A stretch of 64,000 nt of DNA from Saccharofermentans sp. (GTDB taxonomy: Bacteria > Bacillota > Clostridia > Saccharofermentanales > Saccharofermentanaceae). The position numbers were made by a program, and so were the translations under genes. The DNA lies in assembly GCA_024692235.1 (NCBI GenBank), contig JAILMW010000007.1, forward strand, positions 124,001 to 188,000, given 5' to 3'. How positions within the stretch are numbered: the stretch's first letter is position 1; each line of letters starts with the position of its first letter. The notes beneath the pieces were generated by a model, which was given only the letters and a program-made list of their open reading frames with translations, was not told where the DNA came from and made no database searches. Positions 34,937-43,512 of this stretch are shown here, piece after piece.

Positions 34937-35962
34937 ATGGCTACCGATAAGGATATTTACATATTGGGAATAGAATCCTCCTGCGATGAGACCGCTTGTT
35001 CCATTGTAAAGAACGGCAGGGAAATCGTAAGCAATATAATCGCATCACAGGCTGATTTCCATGAAGAATACGGCGGCGTCGTTCCCGAGCTCGCATCAAG
35101 GATGCATGTTGATGCGGTATACCCCTGCATAGAAGATGCTCTTAAGAAAGCTGATATGACGCTTAAAGATATCAATGCAGTAGCAGTAACATACGGCCCC
35201 GGGCTTGTAGGTGCCTTACTTGTCGGCCTTTCCGCAGCGAAAGGCTTATGTGCCGCTACAGGACTTCCTCTTGTAGGCGTCAACCATCTGCATGGACATA
35301 TCTGCGCCAATTACTTGAGCTTTCCAGAATTAGAGCCGCCTTTTCTCTGCCTTTGCGTAAGCGGAGGAAATACACAGATAGTCGAAGTCACTTCCTATAC
35401 TGATCTTCGTATATTGGGAAGAACAAGAGACGATGCTGCAGGGGAGGCAATCGATAAGATAGCTCGTGTAATAGGTCTCGGATATCCGGGTGGTCCCAAG
35501 ATGGATAAGGCAGGACAGGGAGGAGACGTCACAAGATATTCCTTCTCGACTGCTCATCTTAAGGATTCACTGGATTTCTCATTCAGCGGTATCAAGACAT
35601 CTGCCCTTAACCTTATAAATGAGATGAAGATGAAGGGCGAAGAGATCGATATCAAGGACTTTACCGCATCTTATCAGCATCATCTTGCTACAGTTCTTTC
35701 CAAGAATACCATTAAGGCATCCAAGCAGACAGGCATAAAGAAAGTATGCCTTGCAGGCGGTGTAAGTGCCAATTCATTTCTCAGGGAAGAATTTGATCAG
35801 GAGAGCAAAAAGCACGGTATAGAACTTTACTATCCCAAGCTCGGTCTTTGTACGGATAATGCCGCAATGATTGCATCCGCGGGATATTTCGAGTATATTA
35901 ACGGAACAAGGCACGGCCTCGATCTTAATGCCGTACCTTCACTTAAGTTAGATAAAGGGTAA
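34937..35962 (+). CDS. tsaD: tRNA N6-threonylcarbamoyladenosine transferase TsaD (copy 1)
   Basis: 341 aa. Transfers threonylcarbamoyl to A37 of ANN-decoding tRNAs with TsaB/TsaE. Motifs: [24 protein letters not shown], metal-binding [26 protein letters not shown] and CTDNAAMIA. All catalytic elements are present. AAAGGGG precedes the ATG, two nt after the preceding gene and two before smpB, so it lies in an operon of host-like character. A second tsaD exists at 61-62 kb. Confidence 0.94.
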   Translation: MATDKDIYILGIESSCDETACSIVKNGREIVSNIIASQADFHEEYGGVVPELASRMHVDAVYPCIEDALKKADMTLKDINAVAVTYGPGLVGALLVGLSAAKGLCAATGLPLVGVNHLHGHICANYLSFPELEPPFLCLCVSGGNTQIVEVTSYTDLRILGRTRDDAAGEAIDKIARVIGLGYPGGPKMDKAGQGGDVTRYSFSTAHLKDSLDFSFSGIKTSALNLINEMKMKGEEIDIKDFTASYQHHLATVLSKNTIKASKQTGIKKVCLAGGVSANSFLREEFDQESKKHGIELYYPKLGLCTDNAAMIASAGYFEYINGTRHGLDLNAVPSLKLDKG

Positions 35963-35964
35963 AT

Positions 35965-36432
35965 ATGGCAATAACAAAGGGTATAAAGGTCATAGCCGAG
36001 AACAGAAAGGCTTTTCATGACTACTTTATAGAAGAAAAATACGAATGCGGTATCGTGCTTTCCGGTACGGAAGTCAAGAGCATGCGCCTGGGGAAGGTCA
36101 ATCTCAAAGACAGCTACGTATCAGTCAAAGAGGGCGAGATATGGCTTATAGGAGTACATATAAGTCCTTATGAGATGGGTAACAGGTTCAATCTCGACCC
36201 CATGAGATCAAGAAAGCTCCTTATGCATAAGAGAGAGATCATCAAGCTTTATTCGATAACTAAGCAGGATGGTCTTACACTCGTACCGACAAAGTGTTAT
36301 TTTAAAGATGGTAAGGTCAAATTCGAGATAGGCCTTGCCAGAGGTAAGAAAAACTACGATAAGAGAGATGTCATGGCCGAGAAGCAGGCTAAGAGAGACA
36401 TCGACAGAGCAATCAAATACAATAACAGGTGA
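35965..36432 (+). CDS. smpB: tmRNA-binding protein SmpB
   Basis: 155 aa; [37 protein letters not shown] and the basic tail [19 protein letters not shown] are diagnostic. Acts with tmRNA in trans-translation. No tmRNA gene was recognised in the window, including the long gap after the following gene. Confidence 0.97.
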   Translation: MAITKGIKVIAENRKAFHDYFIEEKYECGIVLSGTEVKSMRLGKVNLKDSYVSVKEGEIWLIGVHISPYEMGNRFNLDPMRSRKLLMHKREIIKLYSITKQDGLTLVPTKCYFKDGKVKFEIGLARGKKNYDKRDVMAEKQAKRDIDRAIKYNNR

Positions 36433-36435
36433 TTC

Positions 36436-37023
36436 GTGAGCAAGAAGGAATACATACTCATATCGGATGAACCGACATTAAAGACAGAGCTTCACAGGAA
36501 AGATATATCGATATCTCATCTTATAATAAGCATAATCCTGTGGCTCCTGATGACACTCTGGATAGTTGAGATCTTCAAACTGTCTTCGGAAAGCGGTACT
36601 GAATCCAAGACAAGGTCAGCTGCGATCTTCTATTATCTTGATAATCTGATCGGATTTAAATATATGACGGAGACCGTCTTAAGAAAGATAGGACATATTT
36701 TCGAATTCAGTATATTATCCCTGATTGCATTCTTTGCAGTAAGTGTTACAAATAAGATCGCTCCTAAAGTTGCATATTCCGAATCCAGGATGAAGATCAT
36801 TAAGTCGGATAACGAGATGTTCATCTTGATATCATTGTGGATCAGCACATTATATGCGATCCTTGATGAATATCATCAATTGTTCGTCAACGGACGTGAA
36901 GGATCAATAGTCGATGTCGGCATAGATCTTATAGGAATCGTTCCGACATTACTTATCATCAGAATTATATTTTCCATTTACCTGAAGCACTTAGGTAAAA
37001 ATGAAGAGAGGTATGAAGACTGA
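36436..37023 (+). CDS. VanZ-like membrane protein
   Basis: 195 aa, GTG start with AGGTGA overlapping the smpB stop. After ~30 polar residues come four membrane segments (~30-48, 80-103, 128-145, 155-182). VanZ features: FKLSSESGTES, RKIGHIFEFSILS and LDEYHQLFVNGREGSIVDVGID. VanZ of Tn1546 gives low-level teicoplanin resistance; most chromosomal members are of unknown function, probably envelope-related. The stop codon lies within a terminator stem. Confidence 0.82.
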   Translation: MSKKEYILISDEPTLKTELHRKDISISHLIISIILWLLMTLWIVEIFKLSSESGTESKTRSAAIFYYLDNLIGFKYMTETVLRKIGHIFEFSILSLIAFFAVSVTNKIAPKVAYSESRMKIIKSDNEMFILISLWISTLYAILDEYHQLFVNGREGSIVDVGIDLIGIVPTLLIIRIIFSIYLKHLGKNEERYED

Positions 37024-37049
37024 TATCGAGCGATCGGTATCAGTTTTTT
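37020..37049 (+). terminator. Intrinsic terminator after the VanZ-like gene
   Basis: CTGATATCG (37020-37028)/CGGTATCAG (37035-37043) with one G-U pair, loop AGCGAT, then six T. Includes the VanZ stop codon. Confidence 0.88.
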
Positions 37050-37515
37050 AATTCGTTTCTTATATATGCTATTCGGTATAATTACAATTTTGGTGAACTA
37101 AGAAGACCTGAAATTGATTATAACGATAAAATGGTCATTTATTATAAGATTATAAAATGCATTATCCGGATCCACAGGCATTTCAATTGATCCATTCATC
37201 ATATTCGGTTCTTTAAATCATATCATCTGTTACATGTTATTGATCTTGTAATTCATTTAGCATTTTGAATCTGTTTTCGGTTAAATCATCTCAGGATCGT
37301 TTCAGAATATTTCAGATTATACTTTGATCGATCTCAAACTTATTATCAGCTGCTATGATTCACAGTTGATCATGATATCCATAACATGTCATTGTATCAG
37401 ATCATTATCTTACGATTCCTGATAACAGGTTATCATCTGTCAAAGCACTATCGATCTCTATATAACATATTGTAATTATATAAGTTTATTATCAGCTCTC
37501 TCCTGTTACCTTTTC
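37050..37515. other. AT-rich gene-free region
   Basis: About 470 nt with no credible reading frame on either strand. It holds repeated ATCAT/TATCA words, frequent GATC, a perfect palindrome TGATAAC-AG-GTTATCA (37420-37435), and a TATAAT (37077-37082) without a good -35. It is not a tmRNA: no tRNA-like ends or tag-coding sequence were found. Decayed DNA or an unknown RNA are both possible. Confidence 0.5.
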
Positions 37516-37549
37516 AAAAACGAACAAATAGCAATTATGTTCGTTTTTG
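37515..37549. terminator. Hairpin, candidate terminator of an unknown transcript
   Basis: 12-bp stem CAAAAACGAACA (37515-37526)/TGTTCGTTTTTG (37538-37549), loop AATAGCAATTA. Short A/T runs allow function on either strand. It is separate from the metY terminator that follows. Confidence 0.55.
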
Positions 37550-37560
37550 TTGTTTGGCAT

Positions 37561-37594
37561 AAAAGAAGACCCTGAAGATGATCCTCAGGGTCTT
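37561..37594 (-). terminator. Intrinsic terminator after metY
   Basis: 10-bp stem AAGACCCTGA (37566-37575)/TCAGGGTCTT (37585-37594); the plus-strand A-run before the stem is the minus-strand U-tract. Confidence 0.85.
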
Positions 37595-37622
37595 AATAAA
37601 CTGTTATAAGTCTACTTATATA

Positions 37623-38903
37623 TCAAACCTTATCCAGAGCCTGCTTGATATCATTGATAAGATCATCAGCGTCCTCAAGACCTACAGAGAATCTGATAAG
37701 ATCAGGTGCGATACCTGCTTCAAGAAGCTGCTCATCTGTAAGCTGTCTGTGAGTATGGCTTGCGGGATGAAGTACACATGACTTTGCATCTGCTACGTGT
37801 GTAACTATGGATATAAGCTTAAGATTATCCATGAACTTAACGCTTGCATTACGTCCGCCCTTGATACCGAAGCACATTACACCGCATGTTCCGTCAGGAA
37901 GATACTTCTTGGCAAGATCGTAATACTTGCTGGACTTAAGACCGGGATAGTTTACCCATGCGATACGATCATCGCTCTCAAGGAATTCGGCAAGCTTCTG
38001 AGCATTCTTGACATGCTGTCTCATACGAACATGAAGAGACTCAAGACCAAGCTGGATATAGTAAGCATTCTGAGGTGCCTGGATAGCACCGAAGTCACGC
38101 ATGAGCTGTGCTGTAGCCTTTGTAATATAAGCACCCTTACCGAACTTTGTTGCATATGTAATACCGTGATAGGAATCATCGGGAGTTGTAAGTCCGGGGA
38201 ACTTATCAGCATGAGCCATCCAGTCGAAGTTACCTGAATCGATGATAGCTCCGCCTACGCCTGATGCATGACCGTCGATATATTTAGTAGTTGAATGTGT
38301 AACGATATCAACACCGTGCTCAATAGGTCTGCAGTTGATAGGCGTAGCGAATGTATTATCAACGATCAAAGGAATTCCGTGATCATGAGCAAGCTTACTG
38401 AACTTCTCAAAATCAAGTATCGTACATGTGGGATTAGTTATAGTCTCACCGAAGATACACTTTGTATTGGGCTTTATAAACTTGGCAAGTTCTTCGTAAG
38501 GAAGATCCTGGTCAACAAATGTGCACTCGATACCCATCTTAGCCATAGTAACGCCGAAGAGATTATATGTTCCGCCGTAGATGGATGAAGATGAGATAAA
38601 ATGATCGCCTGCTTCGCAGATATTAAACACTGCAAAAAAGTTAGCAGCCTGGCCGGAAGATGTAAGCATTCCGGCATATCCGCCTTCCATAGCGCAAAGC
38701 TTAGCTGCTACGTAATCATTTGTAGGATTCTGAAGTCTTGTATAGAAATAACCTGATGCTTCAAGATCAAAGAGAGCACCCATGTCATCGCTTGAATCAT
38801 ACTTAAACGTTGTGCTCTGATAGATGGGAACCTGTCTGGGTTCACCATTCTTGGGTGTCCATCCTGCATGTAAACACTTGGTATCGATCTTATAATCACT
38901 CAT
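37623..38903 (-). CDS. metY: O-acetylhomoserine sulfhydrylase/aminocarboxypropyltransferase
   Basis: PLP enzyme of the Cys/Met metabolism family; makes homocysteine (or methionine) from O-acetylhomoserine and sulfide or methanethiol. 426 aa. TRLQNPTNDY (53-62), SSGQAANFFA, and the PLP lysine in HSTTKYIDGH are present, as is the MetY-type insertion around FPGLTTPDDSYHG that distinguishes it from MetB/MetC. AGGGGG precedes the ATG. 45 nt downstream of pmbA and possibly read from the same transcript. Uses the homoserine made by hom at 15.4 kb. Confidence 0.94.
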   Translation of the reverse strand: MSDYKIDTKCLHAGWTPKNGEPRQVPIYQSTTFKYDSSDDMGALFDLEASGYFYTRLQNPTNDYVAAKLCAMEGGYAGMLTSSGQAANFFAVFNICEAGDHFISSSSIYGGTYNLFGVTMAKMGIECTFVDQDLPYEELAKFIKPNTKCIFGETITNPTCTILDFEKFSKLAHDHGIPLIVDNTFATPINCRPIEHGVDIVTHSTTKYIDGHASGVGGAIIDSGNFDWMAHADKFPGLTTPDDSYHGITYATKFGKGAYITKATAQLMRDFGAIQAPQNAYYIQLGLESLHVRMRQHVKNAQKLAEFLESDDRIAWVNYPGLKSSKYYDLAKKYLPDGTCGVMCFGIKGGRNASVKFMDNLKLISIVTHVADAKSCVLHPASHTHRQLTDEQLLEAGIAPDLIRFSVGLEDADDLINDIKQALDKV

Positions 38904-38948
38904 TATTTTAATTCCCCCTAAAAGAGTATGAAATCAGGTTCAAGTATA

Positions 38949-40295
38949 TCATTTCTCGCCTGCGATAGAAATGTTTTTTATCATGAGGGAAGGCGCGAAC
39001 AATTCACCTGCACCGTCAGGTTCTGCAATAACATCATTACCTATACAGTCGATCTTCTTTAAGACTTCGTAGAAATTATCGGAAACCGTTATCTGTTCTA
39101 CGGGTCTGTCTACCTTGCCGTCCTTTATGAGATATCCTTCGCAAAGAAGAGAGAAATCGCCGCTTATTGCATTAACTCCCGCATGAAGTCCGCTAAGGTC
39201 CGTGATATAAAGACCGTTTCCGACCTTCTCGCAAAGTTCGTCAAAGGATGTATCGCCGGGCTCTACAATTAGATTAGCATAGCCGATGCCCTTAAAGCCG
39301 TTACCGGTGGACTTGATGCCTGCCTTATTAGCTGTCTTTAAGTTATAAAGAGCTGTCTTGAAGATACCGTTCTCGATAAGAGACTTAGGATAAGTAAGAA
39401 CTCCCTCTGAGTCGAAAGGAACCTTGATAAGAGCCTTCTCATACATGGGATCTTCTCTTAATGTAAAGATATCAGAAGCTATCTTCTCCCCTTCTTTTCC
39501 CGCGAGAAGGGAAATGCCCTTCTGCATTGCATAAGAAGAGAAATTGCTCATAAATGTTGAGATAAATGAGATAACAGCTTCATTTCCGAGGATGATATCG
39601 TACTTTCCGGAAGGAACAGAAGATGCCCCGAATTTAGATAGAAGCTTCTTGGAGAATACTTCCAGGAACTTATCTTCATCGAACTTATCTATATCGTTAC
39701 CGTACCAATAGTGCCCGCCGGTCTTAACAACTCCGTCCTTCTCTGCCCTGCCCTCTGCAAAAAGAGATACAAAGTCACTGTCCTTATAAGCATAAAGGCC
39801 CTTGGAATTGATCTTGAGGTTATAGCTTCGATCGCAGGAGATAGAAAGATAGTCGACACCCTTGATAGTATCAGACAAAGCGAAGATATCCTTCTCGAGC
39901 TTTAATCCGATCTCGGAGAATCTCGCATAAGTATTCTTATCGAAGGCATCTGTTATCTGTGAGAGCTTAAGCTCCTTGTTATCGGGATCACAGTAGATGA
40001 AGTCCTCATCCTCATCGTCCTTAACATCACAGTCGTCAGATGCATTAGAAAGAAGGAACTCAAGAGCTTCGTCAGTGAACTCGGTAGTAGAAGCTGCAGC
40101 CATCTGACCGTTCTTCTTCCCCTTGAAAGATACTCCCTGCTCTGTTGATCTCTCGTAGGACTGTATCTCCTTATTAAGTACGTTGATACTCATTGAGATA
40201 CCGCTGCTAAATGAAGCTTCAGCTTCTTCAAAACCATATTCGGAAGACTTGTCGATAAGCCTTCTCATAAAATCTTCAGCTAACTTTATATCCAT
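38949..40295 (-). CDS. pmbA: TldE/PmbA-like metalloprotease subunit
   Basis: 448 aa. Non-metal partner of the TldD/TldE heterodimeric protease, which degrades unfolded peptides and matures some ribosomally made modified peptides. Matches PmbA by its N-terminal repeat domain (SSGISMSINVLNKEIQSYERSTEQG) and C-terminal TGNGFKGIGYANLIVEPGD and FSLLCEGYLI segments; it lacks HExxxH. Its start overlaps the tldD stop (TAATG), as expected for subunits made in equal amounts. Confidence 0.9.
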   Translation of the reverse strand: MDIKLAEDFMRRLIDKSSEYGFEEAEASFSSGISMSINVLNKEIQSYERSTEQGVSFKGKKNGQMAAASTTEFTDEALEFLLSNASDDCDVKDDEDEDFIYCDPDNKELKLSQITDAFDKNTYARFSEIGLKLEKDIFALSDTIKGVDYLSISCDRSYNLKINSKGLYAYKDSDFVSLFAEGRAEKDGVVKTGGHYWYGNDIDKFDEDKFLEVFSKKLLSKFGASSVPSGKYDIILGNEAVISFISTFMSNFSSYAMQKGISLLAGKEGEKIASDIFTLREDPMYEKALIKVPFDSEGVLTYPKSLIENGIFKTALYNLKTANKAGIKSTGNGFKGIGYANLIVEPGDTSFDELCEKVGNGLYITDLSGLHAGVNAISGDFSLLCEGYLIKDGKVDRPVEQITVSDNFYEVLKKIDCIGNDVIAEPDGAGELFAPSLMIKNISIAGEK

Positions 40296-41689
40296 TACTC
40301 TTCACCGTCCTCTCTGCCGCCTACAAGTATCGAAGATACTCTTATGGTAGGCTGACCGACTGTAACGGGTACATTGCCGGAAGATGCACCGCACATACCT
40401 GCAGAAAGCTCCAGGTCGTTACCGACACGATCGATATTCATAAGGACATCTGCACCCTTACCTATAAGCGTTGCGCCTCTTACGGGCTCTGCGAGCTTAC
40501 CGTTTCTTATCATATAAGCTTCATTAGCAGCGAAATTGAACTCACCCGTAGCAGTATCTACGGAGCCTCCGCCCATCTGCGAGCAGTAAAGACCGTATTC
40601 CGTATCGGCGATGATATCCTTAGGATCATCCTTGCCTGCAGCAATATAAGTATTACTCATCCTGGATACGGGAGCATAGGAATAATCCTGCTTTCTTCCG
40701 CATCCCGTGGAAGGCATGTTCATTCTTCTGGAACCTATCTTATCTATAAGATAGTTCTTAAGGATACCGTTCTCGATAAGAAGAAGATCTGAAGATTCAT
40801 GACCTTCGTCATCCGTAAGATACGATCCCCACTCGCCCATTATACGAGCATCGTCTCTGGCACTTACGACAGGAGATGCGATCTGCTTACCGAGCATTCC
40901 CGTAAAGCAGGAACTTCCGATACCAACCGATGCCGACTCAAGAGAATGTCCGCATGCCTCATGGAAGATAACGCCGCCGAAGCCGTTGCCTAATACTACC
41001 GGCATCTTTCCTGAAGGTGCATAGCCTGCATCTATCATACGAAGAGCTGTCTCGCAGCATTCGCGTGTCTTATCAAGAACGGGATATTCATTTATGAATT
41101 CATATCCTCTCATGGTACCCGGAGCTACACGTCCCGTCTGCTTCTCATTGCCCTTAGTAGCTACCGCTTCGATTGAGATCCTGATCCTCTGAGATGTCTC
41201 TTCCTTATTAAGTCCGTCTGAATTTACTATCCTTACTGTCCTCTTACCTGCCGCATAGGATGCAACTGCCTGAGTTATACGAGGATCGTAATTCAGCGCA
41301 TATTCAGACGCCTTTCGAAGGAAATCTACATTATCGGTCTTCTTAACTGTCATAGGATCGATCTTGATATCCGTAGCAGTAGAAAAGCACTTTGATTCCA
41401 GCTCCTTAACGGAGCAAAGGCTGTTGCCCTTAAGAGCATCTGCCGCATCAAGAGCCATCTTGATAAGGCCTTCAGGATCAAGATCATTGGAATAAACATA
41501 TACGACGTTCGTACCGGCCATAAGCCTTATACCTACGCCAAGGTCAAAAGAAGATCCTGCCTTTATGACTTTGCCGTTGAGCATTCCTACATTCGAAGCT
41601 TTCCTCTCTTCGATGAAGACGTCTGCAAAGTCAGCGGTCTTACTCATTGCCGCATCGATGATGCGCATGATATTACTGTCGCTGAGCAT
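40295..41689 (-). CDS. tldD: TldD metalloprotease subunit
   Basis: 464 aa from ATG 41689. The zinc-binding HEACGH motif (~245) lies in FGGVIFHEACGHSLES and the third ligand region is MCGASSGNVP near the C-terminus. Forms the active heterodimer with TldE encoded immediately downstream. Start chosen because AAGAGG lies 10 nt upstream; that ribosome site is inside the 3' arm of the terminator preceding the gene. Confidence 0.92.
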   Translation of the reverse strand: MLSDSNIMRIIDAAMSKTADFADVFIEERKASNVGMLNGKVIKAGSSFDLGVGIRLMAGTNVVYVYSNDLDPEGLIKMALDAADALKGNSLCSVKELESKCFSTATDIKIDPMTVKKTDNVDFLRKASEYALNYDPRITQAVASYAAGKRTVRIVNSDGLNKEETSQRIRISIEAVATKGNEKQTGRVAPGTMRGYEFINEYPVLDKTRECCETALRMIDAGYAPSGKMPVVLGNGFGGVIFHEACGHSLESASVGIGSSCFTGMLGKQIASPVVSARDDARIMGEWGSYLTDDEGHESSDLLLIENGILKNYLIDKIGSRRMNMPSTGCGRKQDYSYAPVSRMSNTYIAAGKDDPKDIIADTEYGLYCSQMGGGSVDTATGEFNFAANEAYMIRNGKLAEPVRGATLIGKGADVLMNIDRVGNDLELSAGMCGASSGNVPVTVGQPTIRVSSILVGGREDGEE

Positions 41690-41727
41690 AAAAATACCTC
41701 TTGTCTCACCCAACAAGACAAGAGGTA
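41690..41727 (-). terminator. Terminator overlapping the tldD ribosome binding site
   Basis: 12-bp perfect stem TACCTCTTGTCT (41695-41706)/AGACAAGAGGTA (41716-41727), 9-nt loop, followed on the minus strand by TTTTTAT and directly by the tldD ATG. Ends the acyl-CoA synthetase transcript and buries the tldD Shine-Dalgarno AAGAGG in read-through RNA. Confidence 0.85.
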
Positions 41728-41746
41728 TATATTGTTCAAGTCTGTA

Positions 41747-43447
41747 TCAGTATCTCTTGATCTTCTTGGATGTATTTTTCTCGAACTCCGTGTCCCTGTA
41801 TACGACCTGCTTGATCTTCTTGTAGTTTACAAGCTTCTCGTTCACCTTATCGGCTTCCTCCGTAAGAAGGAGCTCGATAGACTTTACATCTGCATCCTTA
41901 CCGAGCTTTGCCTCTACCTGCTCCATATCAGGGTAGATAGTAGCCTTGATGATGATATCATCCTTAGCTTCGTCATGGACACCGGACACAACGCTCTCTG
42001 CAACATAAGGAGAGAGCGATAACAGATACTCTATCTCCTCAGGGAAAACGTTCTTACCGTTCTTTGCAATTATAACATTCTTCTTTCTTCCTGTAATTAT
42101 ACAGAATCCGTCTTTATCGATATATCCGAGATCGCCTGTGTGATAATAACCGTCAGGATCAAGAGCCTGAGCAGTAGCTTCGTCATCCTTGTAATATCCC
42201 ATAAAGACATTATCGCCCTTGGCGATGAATTCACCTATGCCGTCATCGTCAGGAGCTAAGATCTTAACGTCACATCCGGGAAGCGGAAGACCTGCAGCTT
42301 CGTTTTTAAAGTCTACATCTCTGTTAAGAGCAAGGATCGGAGCACACTCCGTAAGGCCGTAACCCTGAACGCATAAGAATCCGATATCCTGGAAGAACTG
42401 AAGCATCTCGGGATTAACGGGAGCTCCTCCAAGGATTATAAGTCTCATCCTGCCGCCGAAGACATCGTGGATATCCTTAAAGAGATCCTTTCGCTTATCT
42501 ATCCCGAGCTTCATAAGGAACCTTGAAAGCTTTATACCGAACTTAAGCTTTTTTGCTTTCTTGGGATCGGCATTAACTTTCTTCATAATAGCCTTATAGA
42601 ACATCTCGAGCATAACGGGTACCATAAGAACACAGGTAGGCTTAGCCTCCTGGATGTTGGTCGTAATATAGCGAAGACCTTCGCAGATAGCTATCGTAGT
42701 TCCTCTGTAGACCTGACCTAAGAAGCCGCATGTACATTCATATGTGTGGTGCAAAGGAAGTACCGAGAAGAATACGTCATTTCTGTCTATATAAAGCATA
42801 GAGAACATTGCCTCTAAGTTCTTACAGATATTCTTCTGGCAAAGCATAACTGCCTTAGACTTAGCAGTAGTACCTGAAGTAAAAAGAAGGATAGTCATCT
42901 CTTCGGGATCTATGGGAGCCTCGGTAAATCTCTTATCTCCCTCTGAAAGAAGCCTTTCGCCGTCCTTTATAAGCGCATTATACGAAATGAAGTTCTCATC
43001 ATCAGTATCGTCCATGCAGACAAGGTACTTAAGTGTAGATACCTTCCCCATTACTTCCCTTACTACATCAGCCTTCACCTTGGAGAATACGAGAAGTTCC
43101 ACCTCAGCTCTCTCAAGGCAGTTCTGTATCTCTTCAGCGTGAAGTTCCTTATCTATTGGAACGACGCAACCTGTTCCGTTAGTAACTGCAAGATATGTTA
43201 CATACCACTCGTATCTTGTCTCAGAAAGGATAGCAATACGAGCACCCTTATCGACCTTAGTTAAGAAAGCCGTACCTAAGCTGTCTATGTCGTGGTCGTA
43301 TCTTTCGGTTGATACGGGTATATATTCTCCGCCCTTGGAAGTCTTATGAAGAAATACCGGATTCTCCGGAAATTCCCTGACTCTTGTCTTTATAACGTCT
43401 CTTAAGTTATTGACATGAGTTACTTCATATAAAGGTATGTCTTTCAT
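41747..43447 (-). CDS. AMP-dependent long-chain acyl-CoA synthetase
   Basis: 566 aa ANL-superfamily enzyme: P-loop ILLFTSGTTAKSKAVM (~190-205), GYGLTECAPI (A5), YYHTGDLGYID (A7) and GRKKNVIIAKNGKNVFPEEIE with the linker. C-terminal lysine in KKIKRY. Activates fatty acids (or related acids) as acyl-AMP and then acyl-CoA. The chain length cannot be read from sequence. A GAGGGGG ribosome site is unusually far (13 nt) from the ATG. Ends in the terminator before tldD. Confidence 0.92.
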   Translation of the reverse strand: MKDIPLYEVTHVNNLRDVIKTRVREFPENPVFLHKTSKGGEYIPVSTERYDHDIDSLGTAFLTKVDKGARIAILSETRYEWYVTYLAVTNGTGCVVPIDKELHAEEIQNCLERAEVELLVFSKVKADVVREVMGKVSTLKYLVCMDDTDDENFISYNALIKDGERLLSEGDKRFTEAPIDPEEMTILLFTSGTTAKSKAVMLCQKNICKNLEAMFSMLYIDRNDVFFSVLPLHHTYECTCGFLGQVYRGTTIAICEGLRYITTNIQEAKPTCVLMVPVMLEMFYKAIMKKVNADPKKAKKLKFGIKLSRFLMKLGIDKRKDLFKDIHDVFGGRMRLIILGGAPVNPEMLQFFQDIGFLCVQGYGLTECAPILALNRDVDFKNEAAGLPLPGCDVKILAPDDDGIGEFIAKGDNVFMGYYKDDEATAQALDPDGYYHTGDLGYIDKDGFCIITGRKKNVIIAKNGKNVFPEEIEYLLSLSPYVAESVVSGVHDEAKDDIIIKATIYPDMEQVEAKLGKDADVKSIELLLTEEADKVNEKLVNYKKIKQVVYRDTEFEKNTSKKIKRY

Positions 43448-43512
43448 CTTTTTTAAGAGCCCCCTCTGTATTTGGTACTAAGATATCAATAAGAAACAGA
43501 TAAAACAATTGA

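Noticed and set aside
37141..37500. Cluster of GATC sites and DnaA-box-like words suggesting a replication origin
   Set aside because: GATC is common throughout this genome because GAT and ATC codons are frequent, no exact TTATCCACA cluster is present, and no dnaA/dnaN lies nearby.
37050..37515. tmRNA gene downstream of smpB
   Set aside because: No tRNA-like acceptor ends, no GGxGC...CCA boundary and no tag-peptide frame could be found.
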